DNA of 64,000 nt from Rhodococcus wratislaviensis (GTDB lineage: Bacteria; Actinomycetota; Actinomycetes; Mycobacteriales; Mycobacteriaceae), in assembly GCF_900455735.1 (NCBI RefSeq), contig NZ_UAUI01000001.1, forward strand, positions 62,001 to 126,000, in the 5' to 3' direction. The notes beneath the pieces are model-generated. The model saw nothing but the letters and a program-made list of their open reading frames with translations. It did not search any database and was not told the origin of the DNA. Every line of letters begins with the position of its first letter. Within the stretch, counting starts at the first letter, position 1. The position numbers and the translations under genes were made by a program. Shown one piece after another: positions 8,720-17,581 of the stretch.

Positions 8720-9386
8720 GCGATCGGTTCCCGTCGGCGCTCGCGCGGCGTCCGGTGACGAGGATGTAGACGCTGATCAGCAGCACCCAGGCCGGGAACG
8801 CCAACGTCGACCACAGGCTGAAGTCGACGATCACCAGCAGAGCCAGGGCCAGCAGATACGTGGTCACGACGAGCCATCGCGGCATCAGGCCGGTCCGCAG
8901 CCAGATCGTCCCCAGCGAGATCATGAACACCGCGGCCATGCGCAGCGCGTACACGTGGTTGATCTGCAGCATGATCTCGCGGCCGAAGTAGACGATCTCG
9001 TCCGCCGAGCTGCCCGAGTGGCGGGCGATGGCGAGTACGCCGCCCGCCACCCCCATCGAGACGAAACCCATAGCGAGAAACAGCAATCCGCTGCCGAGGA
9101 ACACTGTCGCGAAGAATCGGTCCTCGAGTTCGCCGAGACGGTCGCGGATGACGCCGATGAACCAGAGGAAAGCAATCCCCGCGAACGGAGCAAGCAGCAG
9201 GGCCGTCTTGATTCGCGTCTCTCCGCTCCCCACCCAGGGAGTTTCGTCGAACGGGTCCGCCGGCAGCGCGGTCCGCAGGAGAACGAGGCTCGTTGCGAAC
9301 AGTACCGCGAAGACGATCCCTGCGACGGCCGCCGAGCGGGGCGTTCTCAGCCGGCGGAACTCCCTCGTGCGCTGCGTTTCGGCCAT
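8679..9386 (-). CDS. Hypothetical integral membrane protein
   Basis: 235 residues, with about six hydrophobic helices (for example GIVFAVLFATSLVLL, ALLLAPFAGIAFLWFIGVI and WLVVTTYLLALALLVIVDF). No recognised domain. A conserved-looking loop DPFDETPWV follows the first helix. The ATG has GAGGATCG upstream. Its last 13 codons overlap the 3' end of the facing hydrolase gene, so the basic tail is the least certain part. Confidence 0.65.
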   Translation of the reverse strand: MAETQRTREFRRLRTPRSAAVAGIVFAVLFATSLVLLRTALPADPFDETPWVGSGETRIKTALLLAPFAGIAFLWFIGVIRDRLGELEDRFFATVFLGSGLLFLAMGFVSMGVAGGVLAIARHSGSSADEIVYFGREIMLQINHVYALRMAAVFMISLGTIWLRTGLMPRWLVVTTYLLALALLVIVDFSLWSTLAFPAWVLLISVYILVTGRRASADGNRSLRFAPASWRRSRR

Positions 9387-9635
9387 GTGTCGATCCTCGC
9401 TCGAGTAGCGATCGGGAATCACCGATTCGCGTCAACCGGCGAACACCCGCCGGTCGGTTTCCCGCTGGGCGGAACGCCGCATGGCGTGCCGCATCCTCGA
9501 GAACTGTGATGTCAATTACACATTCACGAGACTTCGACCACCGAATGTGACCACCCACCCCTACCGCCCGGCTCGGGCCCGCCGCAGCGCCGCGGCACCG
9601 CCACGAGTTCCCGTGCAGGTATTCGAAAGGACCCG

Positions 9636-11150
9636 ATGATGGTCACCCATGCGCCACACGGCGGATCGGCTCATTCGCGACAGCAGGACGCGACTACCGA
9701 GCGATGGACACCCCGCCTGATCTTCTCGCTCGCCTCGATCGTGTTGCTGCTGGAGATGCTCGCGGTCAGCTACATGATGATCTCGATCGCGTTGCCGCAG
9801 ATCGTCACCCACTACCAGACGACGCAGGGTGCATGGTTGCTGACGTCGTTCCTGCTGGTGGGAGCGATCACCTGCCCGCTGATCGGCAAGCTCGCGGACA
9901 CGCACGGCAAACGCAAGCTCCTGCTGACGGCCGTTGGCCTGTCGGCGCTCGGGTCGCTGATCTCGGCGATCGCACCGACGTACGCGGTGCTGATCGCCGG
10001 CCGCGCACTCACCGGACTGCTCGTGCCCTGCCTGTTCCTGAGCTACTCGCTCATCCGCGACGTCTTTCCCGCCCGGACGGTGGCGCTGGCGGTCAGTATC
10101 GCCACGAGCGGCATGGGACTCATCGCGATCCCCGCACCCTTCTTCACCGGCTGGCTGATCGACAATTTCGGCTTCCGGAGCATCTTCTGGTTCTTCCTCG
10201 CCGGTCTGGTGATCCTCAGTGTCCTGATCCGGGCGACCACCGGCGAATCGACCGTGCGGCTGCGTTCCCGCATCGACCTGATCGGCGCGGCGCTCCTCGG
10301 CGCCGGACTCGCGGGAATCCTCGTCGGGGTGAGCTTCGGGCCCTCGTGGGGCTGGACGTCGGGGTCGACGATCGGATTCATCGCCGGCGGTGTGACCCTG
10401 CTGGTGGCGTGGATCGTGTCCGCCCGGCTGCTCGCGGACCCGCTGATCGACATCCGGTTCTTCGGTAAGCGGCCGGTGTTCCTGACGGCGCTCGGCGCAG
10501 GATTCTGCTACGGCACGTCCTCGGTGTTCACGATCATGCTCCCGATGATGTGCATGACCCCGGCGATACTGGGGCTCGGCTACGGATTCGGTATCAGCGC
10601 AGAGGGATTCGCGATCTTCCAGGCACCGTTGGGTGGCGCCGTGGTGATCGGCGGGCTGATCGTCGGAACACTGGTGTCCCGGAACGTCCGCCCGCGGGTC
10701 CTGATGGTCGTGGGCATGCTCGTGATGGCCGCCGCCTGCCTGCTCACGGCGATGATCCACGACGACAAGGCGCTCCTGATCGGCTTCGCCGCACTTCTCG
10801 GCGTAGGAATGGGCATGGGGTACGCCTCCATCCCCAACCTCCTCATCGCCGCGGTGCCGCCGCAATTGCAGGCGACGACGGCGAGCATGGTGGCGGTGTT
10901 CCAGAGCATCCTGCCCGCCATCCTCCCGGTGATCGCCTTCTCCGTGTTGAACTCGCACATCGCTACCGTCATGCAGGGTGCGGTCTTCTACACGGACACC
11001 GGCATCACGATCGCGTTCGTGATCGGCGCGGTCTCGGCACTGCTGGGCGCGGTCGTGGCCTTCGCGTTGCCCCGCAGGATGTCGCAGCTCAGCGCACCCG
11101 GTTCGGCGGTCGCGGCCGACACGGACGGGGCCGCCGTCCTCGCCCACTGA
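9636..11150 (+). CDS. MFS drug/proton antiporter, DHA2 type
   Basis: 504 residues and about 14 membrane helices, as in the 14-TM DHA2 (QacA/EmrB) exporters. MFS motif A is visible as GKLADTHGKRK after helix 2, and a motif-C-like glycine-rich stretch lies in helix 5 (ATSGMGLIAIPAPFFTGWL). Likely role is proton-driven export of a hydrophobic compound. A second ATG one codon in is equally good; AAAGGA lies upstream. A strong hairpin follows the stop, so it is monocistronic. No regulator lies directly beside it. Confidence 0.85.
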   Translation: MMVTHAPHGGSAHSRQQDATTERWTPRLIFSLASIVLLLEMLAVSYMMISIALPQIVTHYQTTQGAWLLTSFLLVGAITCPLIGKLADTHGKRKLLLTAVGLSALGSLISAIAPTYAVLIAGRALTGLLVPCLFLSYSLIRDVFPARTVALAVSIATSGMGLIAIPAPFFTGWLIDNFGFRSIFWFFLAGLVILSVLIRATTGESTVRLRSRIDLIGAALLGAGLAGILVGVSFGPSWGWTSGSTIGFIAGGVTLLVAWIVSARLLADPLIDIRFFGKRPVFLTALGAGFCYGTSSVFTIMLPMMCMTPAILGLGYGFGISAEGFAIFQAPLGGAVVIGGLIVGTLVSRNVRPRVLMVVGMLVMAAACLLTAMIHDDKALLIGFAALLGVGMGMGYASIPNLLIAAVPPQLQATTASMVAVFQSILPAILPVIAFSVLNSHIATVMQGAVFYTDTGITIAFVIGAVSALLGAVVAFALPRRMSQLSAPGSAVAADTDGAAVLAH

Positions 11151-11164
11151 GCCGCCGGTCACGC

Positions 11165-11207
11165 ACCGTCGTCGCCGCGACTGCCCGTGGGTCGCGGCGA
11201 CGACGGT
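11165..11207. terminator. Strong hairpin terminator after MFS gene
   Basis: A perfect 17-base-pair stem, left arm ACCGTCGTCGCCGCGAC and right arm its exact complement, with a nine-base loop, starts 15 bases after the MFS stop. There is no T-run, as is common in actinobacteria. It most likely ends the MFS transcript. Confidence 0.7.
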
Positions 11208-11411
11208 CGTCGCCCTCGTAGGGGGCCCCACACCGACTGCAGGATCTCCTGCTTGGTGACGACCAGCGGGCCGTGACGTCGTGGGTCGTCGGCCACCGCT
11301 CCGCTCGCTCGGCGCCCCCGCTCGATCGAAACCACTCCCGGCCGTCGGCCGAGTGGGAGGCTGAGGAGGGGGAACAGTTCTCTGGTTCGACCCGGACAAC
11401 AGGAGACCACC

Positions 11412-11843
11412 ATGCGACTGACCACACTCGGCGACCTTCCCGCGCGCATCGCGACCGGGGGGTTCATCCTCCATACGGGGATTCAGAAATGGTCGGCGGA
11501 CGAGCAGACCGCCCAGGGCGTTCACGGTATGGCGGCGGGAGCGTTCCCGTTCCTGAACGCGATTCCGCCGGAGCGATTCATCAAGTTGCTCTCGGTCGCC
11601 GAGATAGGCACGGGCGCAGCGCTACTCGCACCGTTCGTGCCGTCCGCCGTGGCCGGGGCGGCGCTCACCGGGTTCTCCGGGGGCCTCGTGGCCATGTACG
11701 CGCGGACGCCCGCTCTGCGTAACCCCGGCAGCATCTGGCCGAGCGAGAACGGCATCGCCGTCGCGAAGGACGTGTGGATGCTCGGCATCGGGCTGGGTTT
11801 CGTGCTCGACGGGTTGTCCCGTTCCCGTTCCCGCTGCCGCTGA
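11412..11843 (+). CDS. DoxX-like membrane protein
   Basis: 143 residues with about four hydrophobic segments. It starts RLTTLGDLPARIATGGFILHTGIQKW, the DoxX-type first helix ending in a Gly-x-x-Lys-Trp turn. DoxX-family proteins are linked to thiol or quinone redox reactions in the membrane; the exact role here is unknown. The ATG has AGGAGACC upstream. It ends next to a convergent SDR remnant. Confidence 0.7.
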   Translation: MRLTTLGDLPARIATGGFILHTGIQKWSADEQTAQGVHGMAAGAFPFLNAIPPERFIKLLSVAEIGTGAALLAPFVPSAVAGAALTGFSGGLVAMYARTPALRNPGSIWPSENGIAVAKDVWMLGIGLGFVLDGLSRSRSRCR

Positions 11844-12160
11844 CTATCTGGCGGTGAATCCGGCGTCGACGGGAAGCGCGATGCCGGTGACGTACCGTGC
11901 CTGGTCGGATACCAGCCAGGCGATGGCGTTGCTGACGTCTTCCGCCTCGATCAGACCCACGTTCAGGAGGTTGCCCACGTCCGCGCCACTGGACGCGGGG
12001 GCGTCGGCGAACAGTGCGGCCACGGCGTCGTTCATCACCATCGGCGTGTTCGCACCCGCAGGGTGCACCGAATTGACCCGGATGTCGTAGGGCGCCAGCC
12101 AGTGCGCCCACGTGCGGCGCCGGTGACGAATGCGACCTTGCCTTCGAGCGGAGCTGTCAT
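11844..12160 (-). pseudogene. SDR oxidoreductase with internal deletion
   Basis: The first ~19 codons from the ATG at 12160 encode MTAPLEGKVAFVTGAARG, the SDR nucleotide-binding start. The last ~82 codons, in another frame, encode WLAPYDIRVNSVHPAGANTP through YVTGIALPVDAGFTAR, the SDR C-terminus. About 450-480 bases between them (residues ~20-180, including the catalytic Ser, Tyr and Lys) are gone, with the join near 12105-12118. The C-terminus resembles mycofactocin-coupled SDRs. The deletion also shifts the frame, so no active enzyme can be made. Confidence 0.8.
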
Positions 12161-12247
12161 GAGCGCGGACCTCTCAGTCGGTGATACGGCCGACGCCAGG
12201 GCGTCTCACAGATATCGACTCACGCGCGTCCGAGAACTCATCGCGGG

Positions 12248-12784
12248 CTACTGCTCGGGCACGACGCAGAAGTCGCTGTCGGAGAACCCCGACGGCCGGA
12301 CGCCGAGCGCCTGATTGAGACGTCCGCGGTGGTTCTCCCAGGCGATGGCCGCGGCGAGTTCGGTCAGTTGTGCCTCGGAGAACTCGGCGAGCAGCGAGCG
12401 CCGCAGTTCCTCGTCGATGTGGGCGGGTGTTCGGGTGATGGCCTCGGCGAACTCCAGCACCAGCTTCTCGGTGTCGTCGAATTCTGGGCTCTCACGGAAT
12501 GTCGGGAGGGCGCGCAACTGCGCGTCACTCACACCGAGGGCGCGGCTGAACGCCGACCCGATGTCGAGGCAGTACTCGCAATTGGTCAGAGCGGCCGCCT
12601 TGATCTCGCCGAGCGCTTTGAGGCGGGGGTCGACCCTGGCGCTGGTCGCGAGCGCGAACTCGTGGAACCCGACGGCGGCGAGGAGCTGCGGTCGGCGGCG
12701 CAACCAGCGCAACAGGTCTGCCCGGTTGCGGCGGGCGGTGGGAAAGACGCGACGAAACGAGTCCATCTGACCGAGGACGCTCAT
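12248..12784 (-). CDS. Carboxymuconolactone decarboxylase (AhpD-like) family protein
   Basis: 178 residues. The core LKALGEIKAAALTNCEYCLD carries the AhpD-type Cys pair (CEYC, about 69-72), but the His normally four residues after the second Cys is Gly, a variant shared by a subgroup of the family. A likely role is peroxide or thiol-linked reduction. The ATG start abuts a 122-base gap to the divergent alcohol dehydrogenase, so shared control is possible. Confidence 0.85.
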   Translation of the reverse strand: MSVLGQMDSFRRVFPTARRNRADLLRWLRRRPQLLAAVGFHEFALATSARVDPRLKALGEIKAAALTNCEYCLDIGSAFSRALGVSDAQLRALPTFRESPEFDDTEKLVLEFAEAITRTPAHIDEELRRSLLAEFSEAQLTELAAAIAWENHRGRLNQALGVRPSGFSDSDFCVVPEQ

Positions 12785-12906
12785 GCTGTCGGTCTACACC
12801 CATCGCCGAGCCGGGACAACCCTGCGGCCATTCGCAATCGTGGTATCTCGGCGGCGGGAGTGTTCTACGTTCGGAGCAGAGGCCCACCGCACCCCGAGGA
12901 GCCGGC

Positions 12907-14067
12907 ATGAAGGCTGTCATCTGCACCGAGACTCGCCTGGAGGTGGATGACATCCCGGCTCCGATCCCGGCGAGGGGTCAGGTGCTGATCGATGTGTCCC
13001 GGTGCGGGATCTGCGGTTCGGACCTGCACGCCCGCGTGCACGCCGACGAGATGGCGGAACTGGCGGCCGAGACCGGCTATCGCGGCTTCATGCGTTCCCG
13101 CCAGCGAGTCGTGCTCGGGCACGAGTTCAGTGGCACCGTTGCCGACTACGGGCCCGGCTGCCGGAAGCGGTGGCCGGTGGGTACCGCTGTGGTTGCGTTA
13201 CCCATTGTCCGCACCGGGTCGGACATCCATCTGACCGGGCTGTCGGCCTCGGCGCCGGGCGGCTACGCGGAGCAGGTGGTGGTGCAGGAGTCGATGACCC
13301 TGCCGGTGCCCAACGGGCTGTCGGCGGAGAGGGCCGCGCTGACCGAGCCGATGGCGGTGGCGTGGCACGCGGTGCGGAAGGGGGACGTCGGCAAGCGCCG
13401 GACCGCGATCGTCATCGGATGCGGCCCGATCGGTCTCGCGGTGATCAGCATGCTGAAGGCGTCCGGTGTCCGCACCGTGGTGGCCGCCGACTTCTCCACC
13501 CGCCGGCGGGAGCTCGCCCGGCATTGCGGTGCCGACGTCGTGGTCGACCCTGCCGCGGCGTCGCCCTGGACGTCGTATCCGCGACGACGGGAGACGACCT
13601 CGATCACGGAGGTACTCGCCCTCGGGCTGGACACCATGGAGAAGCTGCGTCGCATCCCGAGGCTCCCGTGGTGGCATGCCTTCGCCCTCGCCGACACGGT
13701 GGGGGCGACACCGTCCGGGCCGGTCGTCTTCGAGTGTGTCGGCATGCCCGGAGTCATCGACGGCATACTGGCCGGGGCGCCGCTGCGGTCACGTGTCGTC
13801 GTGGTCGGGGTCTGCATGGAGACCGACGCCTTCCGGCCCGCACTGGCGATCAACAAGGAGATCGACCTGCGCTTCGCCGTCGCCTACGACCCCCGCGAGT
13901 TCCGCGACACGCTCCACATGCTCGCCGACGGAAGGGTCGATCCGTCGCCGCTGATCACCGGCACGGTCGGGCTGGCCGGTGTCGAATCGGCGTTCGCCGC
14001 GCTCGGTAGCCCCGAGCTGCACGCGAAGATCCTGATCGACCCCGAGAACACCACCGCCTCGCTGTGA
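12907..14067 (+). CDS. Zinc-type medium-chain alcohol dehydrogenase
   Basis: 386 residues. The catalytic-zinc region is present (RCGICGSDLH at about 33-42, GHEFSG at about 71-76), as is the Rossmann motif GCGPIG (about 172). The four-Cys structural-zinc loop is missing: residues 80-110 read VALPIVRTGSDIHLTG, as in several polyol and formaldehyde dehydrogenase relatives. It likely oxidises a secondary alcohol with NAD(P)+. An insertion around TSYPRRRETTSITEV (about 225) is unusual. It is 13 bases upstream of the DUF4436 gene and may be co-transcribed. Confidence 0.85.
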   Translation: MKAVICTETRLEVDDIPAPIPARGQVLIDVSRCGICGSDLHARVHADEMAELAAETGYRGFMRSRQRVVLGHEFSGTVADYGPGCRKRWPVGTAVVALPIVRTGSDIHLTGLSASAPGGYAEQVVVQESMTLPVPNGLSAERAALTEPMAVAWHAVRKGDVGKRRTAIVIGCGPIGLAVISMLKASGVRTVVAADFSTRRRELARHCGADVVVDPAAASPWTSYPRRRETTSITEVLALGLDTMEKLRRIPRLPWWHAFALADTVGATPSGPVVFECVGMPGVIDGILAGAPLRSRVVVVGVCMETDAFRPALAINKEIDLRFAVAYDPREFRDTLHMLADGRVDPSPLITGTVGLAGVESAFAALGSPELHAKILIDPENTTASL

Positions 14068-14080
14068 TTCGCCGACGACC

Positions 14081-14953
14081 ATGACATCCCACCATCCGCG
14101 CCTCCAGTGGGCAGTGCCGGCGCTTCTCCTCGCGCTGATCTACGCCGCGTCGCTCACCGTGTACGGGTTGAGCAGTCGCACCGGCGACGACGGCGCACCG
14201 TTCGAGATCGGCCGCGACGAGGTGGTGGTCCTCGTGACGGCGAAATCGCTGCAGCCGACGACCGACCGGGTGCAGGCCGAGGTGACGATCACCGCCGGTG
14301 AGGATTTGCTCCACGCCAACGGTGACACGCTGAACCGGGACATCACTCTGCTGCTCATCCCCAGCACCAGTCACGAGGAGATCGTGTTCCGTGCGGGCGC
14401 CGCGGCCACGACGTTCGACACCGAGTTCATCGCCACCGGCAACGCGGCGTACTGGCCGTTCGACCGGTTCGAGGTGAACCCGATGGTGGTGGAGGCGTAT
14501 CAGGGCCTCGGCGCCGACCGTGAACTGGTGCCCACTGCCCTGCTGCTGGACGGCCGGGTCGACGGGTGGAAGGCGCGTGCCGAAGAGGTGGCGGTCGACA
14601 CGGACCTCTCCCGGAACGGCACCGGCGCCGCGCTGATGTTCGCGCGCACGGGCGGGAACCTGATCTACGCCGGAATCCTGCTGCTGATGATGACGATCCT
14701 GGCGGGGCTCGCCGCGTTCGTCGCGCTGCAGACGTTCCGGCGCAAGCGTGCCGTCAACACCGACATGCTGGGCTGGATGGCCGCGATGCTCTTCGCCGTG
14801 GTGCCGTTGCGCGGAATCCTGCCGGGAAGCCCGCCGATCGGGTCGTGGGTCGACATCGCGCTCACGGTGTGGGTGGTTTCCACACTCGTCGCGTCGCTGG
14901 CATTGTTCGTGTTCTGCTGGTGGCGGGACAGCGCAGCGCCCACCCGGCCCTGA
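14081..14953 (+). CDS. DUF4436 membrane protein
   Basis: 290 residues: one N-terminal helix (about 10-29), an extracytoplasmic beta-rich domain with the YWPFDRFEV signature (about 127-135), then three C-terminal helices with FAVVPLRGILPGSPPIGSWV (about 240-259), the hallmark of DUF4436. Function unknown. It follows the alcohol dehydrogenase by 13 bases and converges on the CGNR regulator gene six bases away. Confidence 0.85.
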   Translation: MTSHHPRLQWAVPALLLALIYAASLTVYGLSSRTGDDGAPFEIGRDEVVVLVTAKSLQPTTDRVQAEVTITAGEDLLHANGDTLNRDITLLLIPSTSHEEIVFRAGAAATTFDTEFIATGNAAYWPFDRFEVNPMVVEAYQGLGADRELVPTALLLDGRVDGWKARAEEVAVDTDLSRNGTGAALMFARTGGNLIYAGILLLMMTILAGLAAFVALQTFRRKRAVNTDMLGWMAAMLFAVVPLRGILPGSPPIGSWVDIALTVWVVSTLVASLALFVFCWWRDSAAPTRP

Positions 14954-14959
14954 TTGCTA

Positions 14960-15520
14960 TCAGTCGATGCTCTGCAGTTTCTTGCGGCGGCGGTAGTCTG
15001 CGGCTTTGATCCGGTTGCCGCACTCCGCCATTCCGCACCAGCGGCGCGAGAAGCCGCGGGAGAGATCGACGAACAGCCGGGTGCAGTCCGGGTTCGAGCA
15101 CTCCTTCACCTTCGCCATCTCCGGGGAGCCGATCAGATCGATGGTGTCCCGGGCGAGGAGGCTCAGGGCGTTGCCGGGTGAGCCGGTGCTGGTGGTGTCG
15201 CCGTCGCGGGTGAGAGTGAGGGTGGGCAGCGGGCCCGCGGCGGTGGTGTTGAGGAGGCTGACCTCCGCTTCCGTCGCGAGGTGGCTGCTGCCGGTCAGCG
15301 CGGCACCGACGGCGCTGTAGATCGCCTCCCGGAGGTGCCGTGCGTCGTGGACGCTGTCGGCGGACGGCGGGTCCATCTCGTCGCAGAGGTTCGCCCCCGC
15401 CACCCACCGGCGCAGGTCGTCCGGATTCTCGAGTAGCTCGGTGCGCAGGGTGCGGCGCCACAGGATGGTGCCGGCGAAGTCCAGGCAATGCCGTCCACTC
15501 ACATACACGAACTCGGTCAC
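14960..15520 (-). CDS. CGNR zinc-finger (ABATE-domain) regulator
   Basis: 186 residues. The N-terminal ABATE domain (GRHCLDFAGTI..., about 8-120) precedes a C-terminal treble-clef finger CSNPDCTRLF...WCGMAECGNR (about 140-166) and a basic tail KAADYRRRKK that should contact DNA. CGNR proteins are presumed transcription factors with few studied members. It starts with GTG; one of two identical inverted repeats overlaps this start codon and the other lies toward the divergent MFS operon, so it likely represses itself and controls that operon. Confidence 0.85.
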   Translation of the reverse strand: MTEFVYVSGRHCLDFAGTILWRRTLRTELLENPDDLRRWVAGANLCDEMDPPSADSVHDARHLREAIYSAVGAALTGSSHLATEAEVSLLNTTAAGPLPTLTLTRDGDTTSTGSPGNALSLLARDTIDLIGSPEMAKVKECSNPDCTRLFVDLSRGFSRRWCGMAECGNRIKAADYRRRKKLQSID

Positions 15521-15595
15521 GTCACCATCTTGACAGGTGACGCGAACGAGTTCAAACTTCTTCCATGATTCCCGTCACCCCCTAGGGTGGTGACG
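15520..15595. promoter_or_regulatory. Two identical inverted-repeat operators for the CGNR regulator
   Basis: CGTCACC-N9-GGTGACG occurs twice, perfectly, at 15520-15542 and 15573-15595. Arms (seven bases) and spacer length (nine) are identical while the spacer sequences differ, as expected for a dimer-binding site. The copies start 53 bases apart, about five helical turns. The first covers the regulator's GTG start; the second is 77 bases upstream of the MFS ATG. This is a strong candidate motif for a CGNR protein. Confidence 0.75.
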
Positions 15596-15672
15596 ACACC
15601 ACCGTCAGTCCGTCTCGGTGGCAGCGACGGGACTCATTCACACAGCGTTCTCACCAAAGGAGCCCGGATTCC

Positions 15673-17070
15673 ATGTACGACGACGCGCGCGTCCCAGCGC
15701 CGACACGAGGGCCCGCCTCGCCGCCCCTGACCACCGCCACCATCGCCGGCCGGATGGAACGACTGCCCTGGTGTCGTGTCCAGCGAAACCTCTTCCTGGT
15801 GATTGCCACCGCCTGGTTCTTCGACTCGATCGACCTGGGCGCCATGACATTCCTACTGTCGCCGATCAGCCACCACTTCGCGCTCACCGCAGCACAGACA
15901 GGAGTACTCGGCAGCGCAAGCTTCGCCGGAATGTTCTTCGGCGCCATCGGAGCCGGGGCCATCGCCGACCGATTCGGCCGTCAACGGGTCTTCAAATACA
16001 GCATCGTCGCCTGGGGCCTGGCGAGCATCGGACTCGCCCTGTCGTGGAACTTCGAGGCCCTGCTCACCTTCCGATTCCTGCTCGGCGTCGGTATGGGAGC
16101 GGAGTTCCCGGTGGCCGCGGCAATCCTCGCCGAATTCATGCCCTCGTCGAAGCGCGGGCGCTACGCCGCCCTGCTCGAAGGCGCCTGGCCGATCGGATTC
16201 ATCACGGCCGGCGCCGTCTCTTACCTCCTGGTCGCGTCCACCTTCGGTTGGCGCGGATTCTTTCTCATGCAGGCGGCCCTGGCCGTGGTCGCACTGATCA
16301 TTCGCCGCAACCTGCCGGAGTCACCCCGGTGGCAGGTCTCCCGGGGGCACACGGCCGCAGCGGAACGCACCCTGTCGTCCATCGAAAGCGCCGTCCGCGA
16401 GGCGACCGGCCGGCCGCTGCCCGAACCCGAGCCCGTGCGCGGCACGCACGGTGAGGACACCGAACGGGGCGGCTTCCGCGCACTCTTCCTTCCCGCGCAC
16501 AAAGCGCGCACCCTGACGGTATGGGCGGTGTGGTTTTGCCTGATGACCGGCTACTACGGGCTGACGACCTGGATCGGCAAGCTCCTGACCGACAACGGCC
16601 TCGACGTCGCCAAGAGCATCGGGTTCGTCCTGGTCATGGCCCTGTGGGGAATCCCCGGATTCCTCTCGGCCGCATACCTGATCGAGCGGCTCGGACGACG
16701 CTACTGCCTGGCCGGCTACACCATCGGCTCCGGCATCGCCGCCTTCTTCTACGGCCAGAGTTCGGGCACGTTCGAGCTGATCCTCGCCGGATCGTTCCTG
16801 CAGTTCTTCTTCTTCGGCATGTTCTCCTCGATCTTCGCCTACACCCCGGAACTGTTCCCCACCCGCAGTCGCGGCGCGGGGGTCGGCTCCGCCACCGCCC
16901 TGGGCCGGCTGGGTTCGGTCTTCGGCCCCATCGCGGTCCCCTTCCTGCTCGGGTTCGGCGGCACCGGACTGGTCTTCTCCACCAGCGCGGTCCTGTTCGC
17001 GATCGGTGCGCTGATCGTGCTCACCCGCCTTCCCGAGACGAAAGACGCTGTCCTCGAACAGATCCACTGA
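15673..17070 (+). CDS. MFS metabolite:H+ symporter
   Basis: 465 residues and 12 predicted helices. The loop 2-3 motif GAIADRFGRQRVFK and the motif FRFLLGVGMGAEFPVAAAIL are those of the sugar/aromatic-acid:H+ (SP/AAHS) uptake groups, suggesting import. It heads a compact operon (DinB, PatB-type lyase, RidA, Ddn-like) behind the CGNR operators, so it probably imports the substrate those enzymes process, perhaps an S-conjugated or sulfur amino acid. AAAGGAG lies 10 bases upstream of the ATG. Confidence 0.85.
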   Translation: MYDDARVPAPTRGPASPPLTTATIAGRMERLPWCRVQRNLFLVIATAWFFDSIDLGAMTFLLSPISHHFALTAAQTGVLGSASFAGMFFGAIGAGAIADRFGRQRVFKYSIVAWGLASIGLALSWNFEALLTFRFLLGVGMGAEFPVAAAILAEFMPSSKRGRYAALLEGAWPIGFITAGAVSYLLVASTFGWRGFFLMQAALAVVALIIRRNLPESPRWQVSRGHTAAAERTLSSIESAVREATGRPLPEPEPVRGTHGEDTERGGFRALFLPAHKARTLTVWAVWFCLMTGYYGLTTWIGKLLTDNGLDVAKSIGFVLVMALWGIPGFLSAAYLIERLGRRYCLAGYTIGSGIAAFFYGQSSGTFELILAGSFLQFFFFGMFSSIFAYTPELFPTRSRGAGVGSATALGRLGSVFGPIAVPFLLGFGGTGLVFSTSAVLFAIGALIVLTRLPETKDAVLEQIH

Positions 17071-17107
17071 CCCGCACCGCACGTACACCACGACGAAAGC
17101 GAATCCC

Positions 17108-17581
17108 GTGAACACCGACGAATACCTGTACTTCCTCGACCGCGCCTTCGACGGCATGCTCGCCGTGCTCGGCGAACTCGGCGACGAGCGCGCCAATCAG
17201 GCACCACCCTTCGACGGCGCGAACTCCCCCTGGGCCATCACCTACCACTGCACCGAGGTCGCCGACTACTGGATCGGACACCTGATCGGGGGCCGCGAGA
17301 GCAACCGTGACCGTGAGTCGGAGTTCACCGCCCGGGGAACCATCGCCGATCTCACCCGCACGGTCGCCGCACTGCGGTCGAGGCTGCAGAAGGACCTCGA
17401 CGGATTCGACCCCGGTGCGCCGCTGACGAATACCCCACCGGCCGACTACGAGGGGCCGAGCCGCCAACTGACCCCGAACGGGGTTCTCCTCCACGTTCTC
17501 GAGGAGCTCGCCCAACATCACGGACAGGTCGAGGTTTCCCGCGACGCCCTGTCGACCATCCCGATGGAAGCAGCACTGTGA
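17108..17581 (+). CDS. DinB-superfamily protein (putative thiol transferase)
   Basis: 157 residues, four-helix DinB/DUF664 fold. Candidate metal ligands are His in TYHCTEVADYW (about 56) and the pair in LEELAQHHGQVEV (about 137). In actinobacteria this superfamily includes mycothiol-dependent S-transferases and maleylpyruvate isomerase. The next gene starts four bases before its stop, so it is co-translated with the C-S lyase, which supports a role in making or opening a thiol conjugate. Substrate not determined. Confidence 0.75.
   Translation: MNTDEYLYFLDRAFDGMLAVLGELGDERANQAPPFDGANSPWAITYHCTEVADYWIGHLIGGRESNRDRESEFTARGTIADLTRTVAALRSRLQKDLDGFDPGAPLTNTPPADYEGPSRQLTPNGVLLHVLEELAQHHGQVEVSRDALSTIPMEAAL

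Noticed and set aside
9561..11525. A 654-codon frame antisense to the MFS exporter
   Set aside because: Composition (Asp/Arg/His/Gln-rich, no motifs) is that of an antisense shadow of a membrane protein; the MFS frame has clear helices and motif A.
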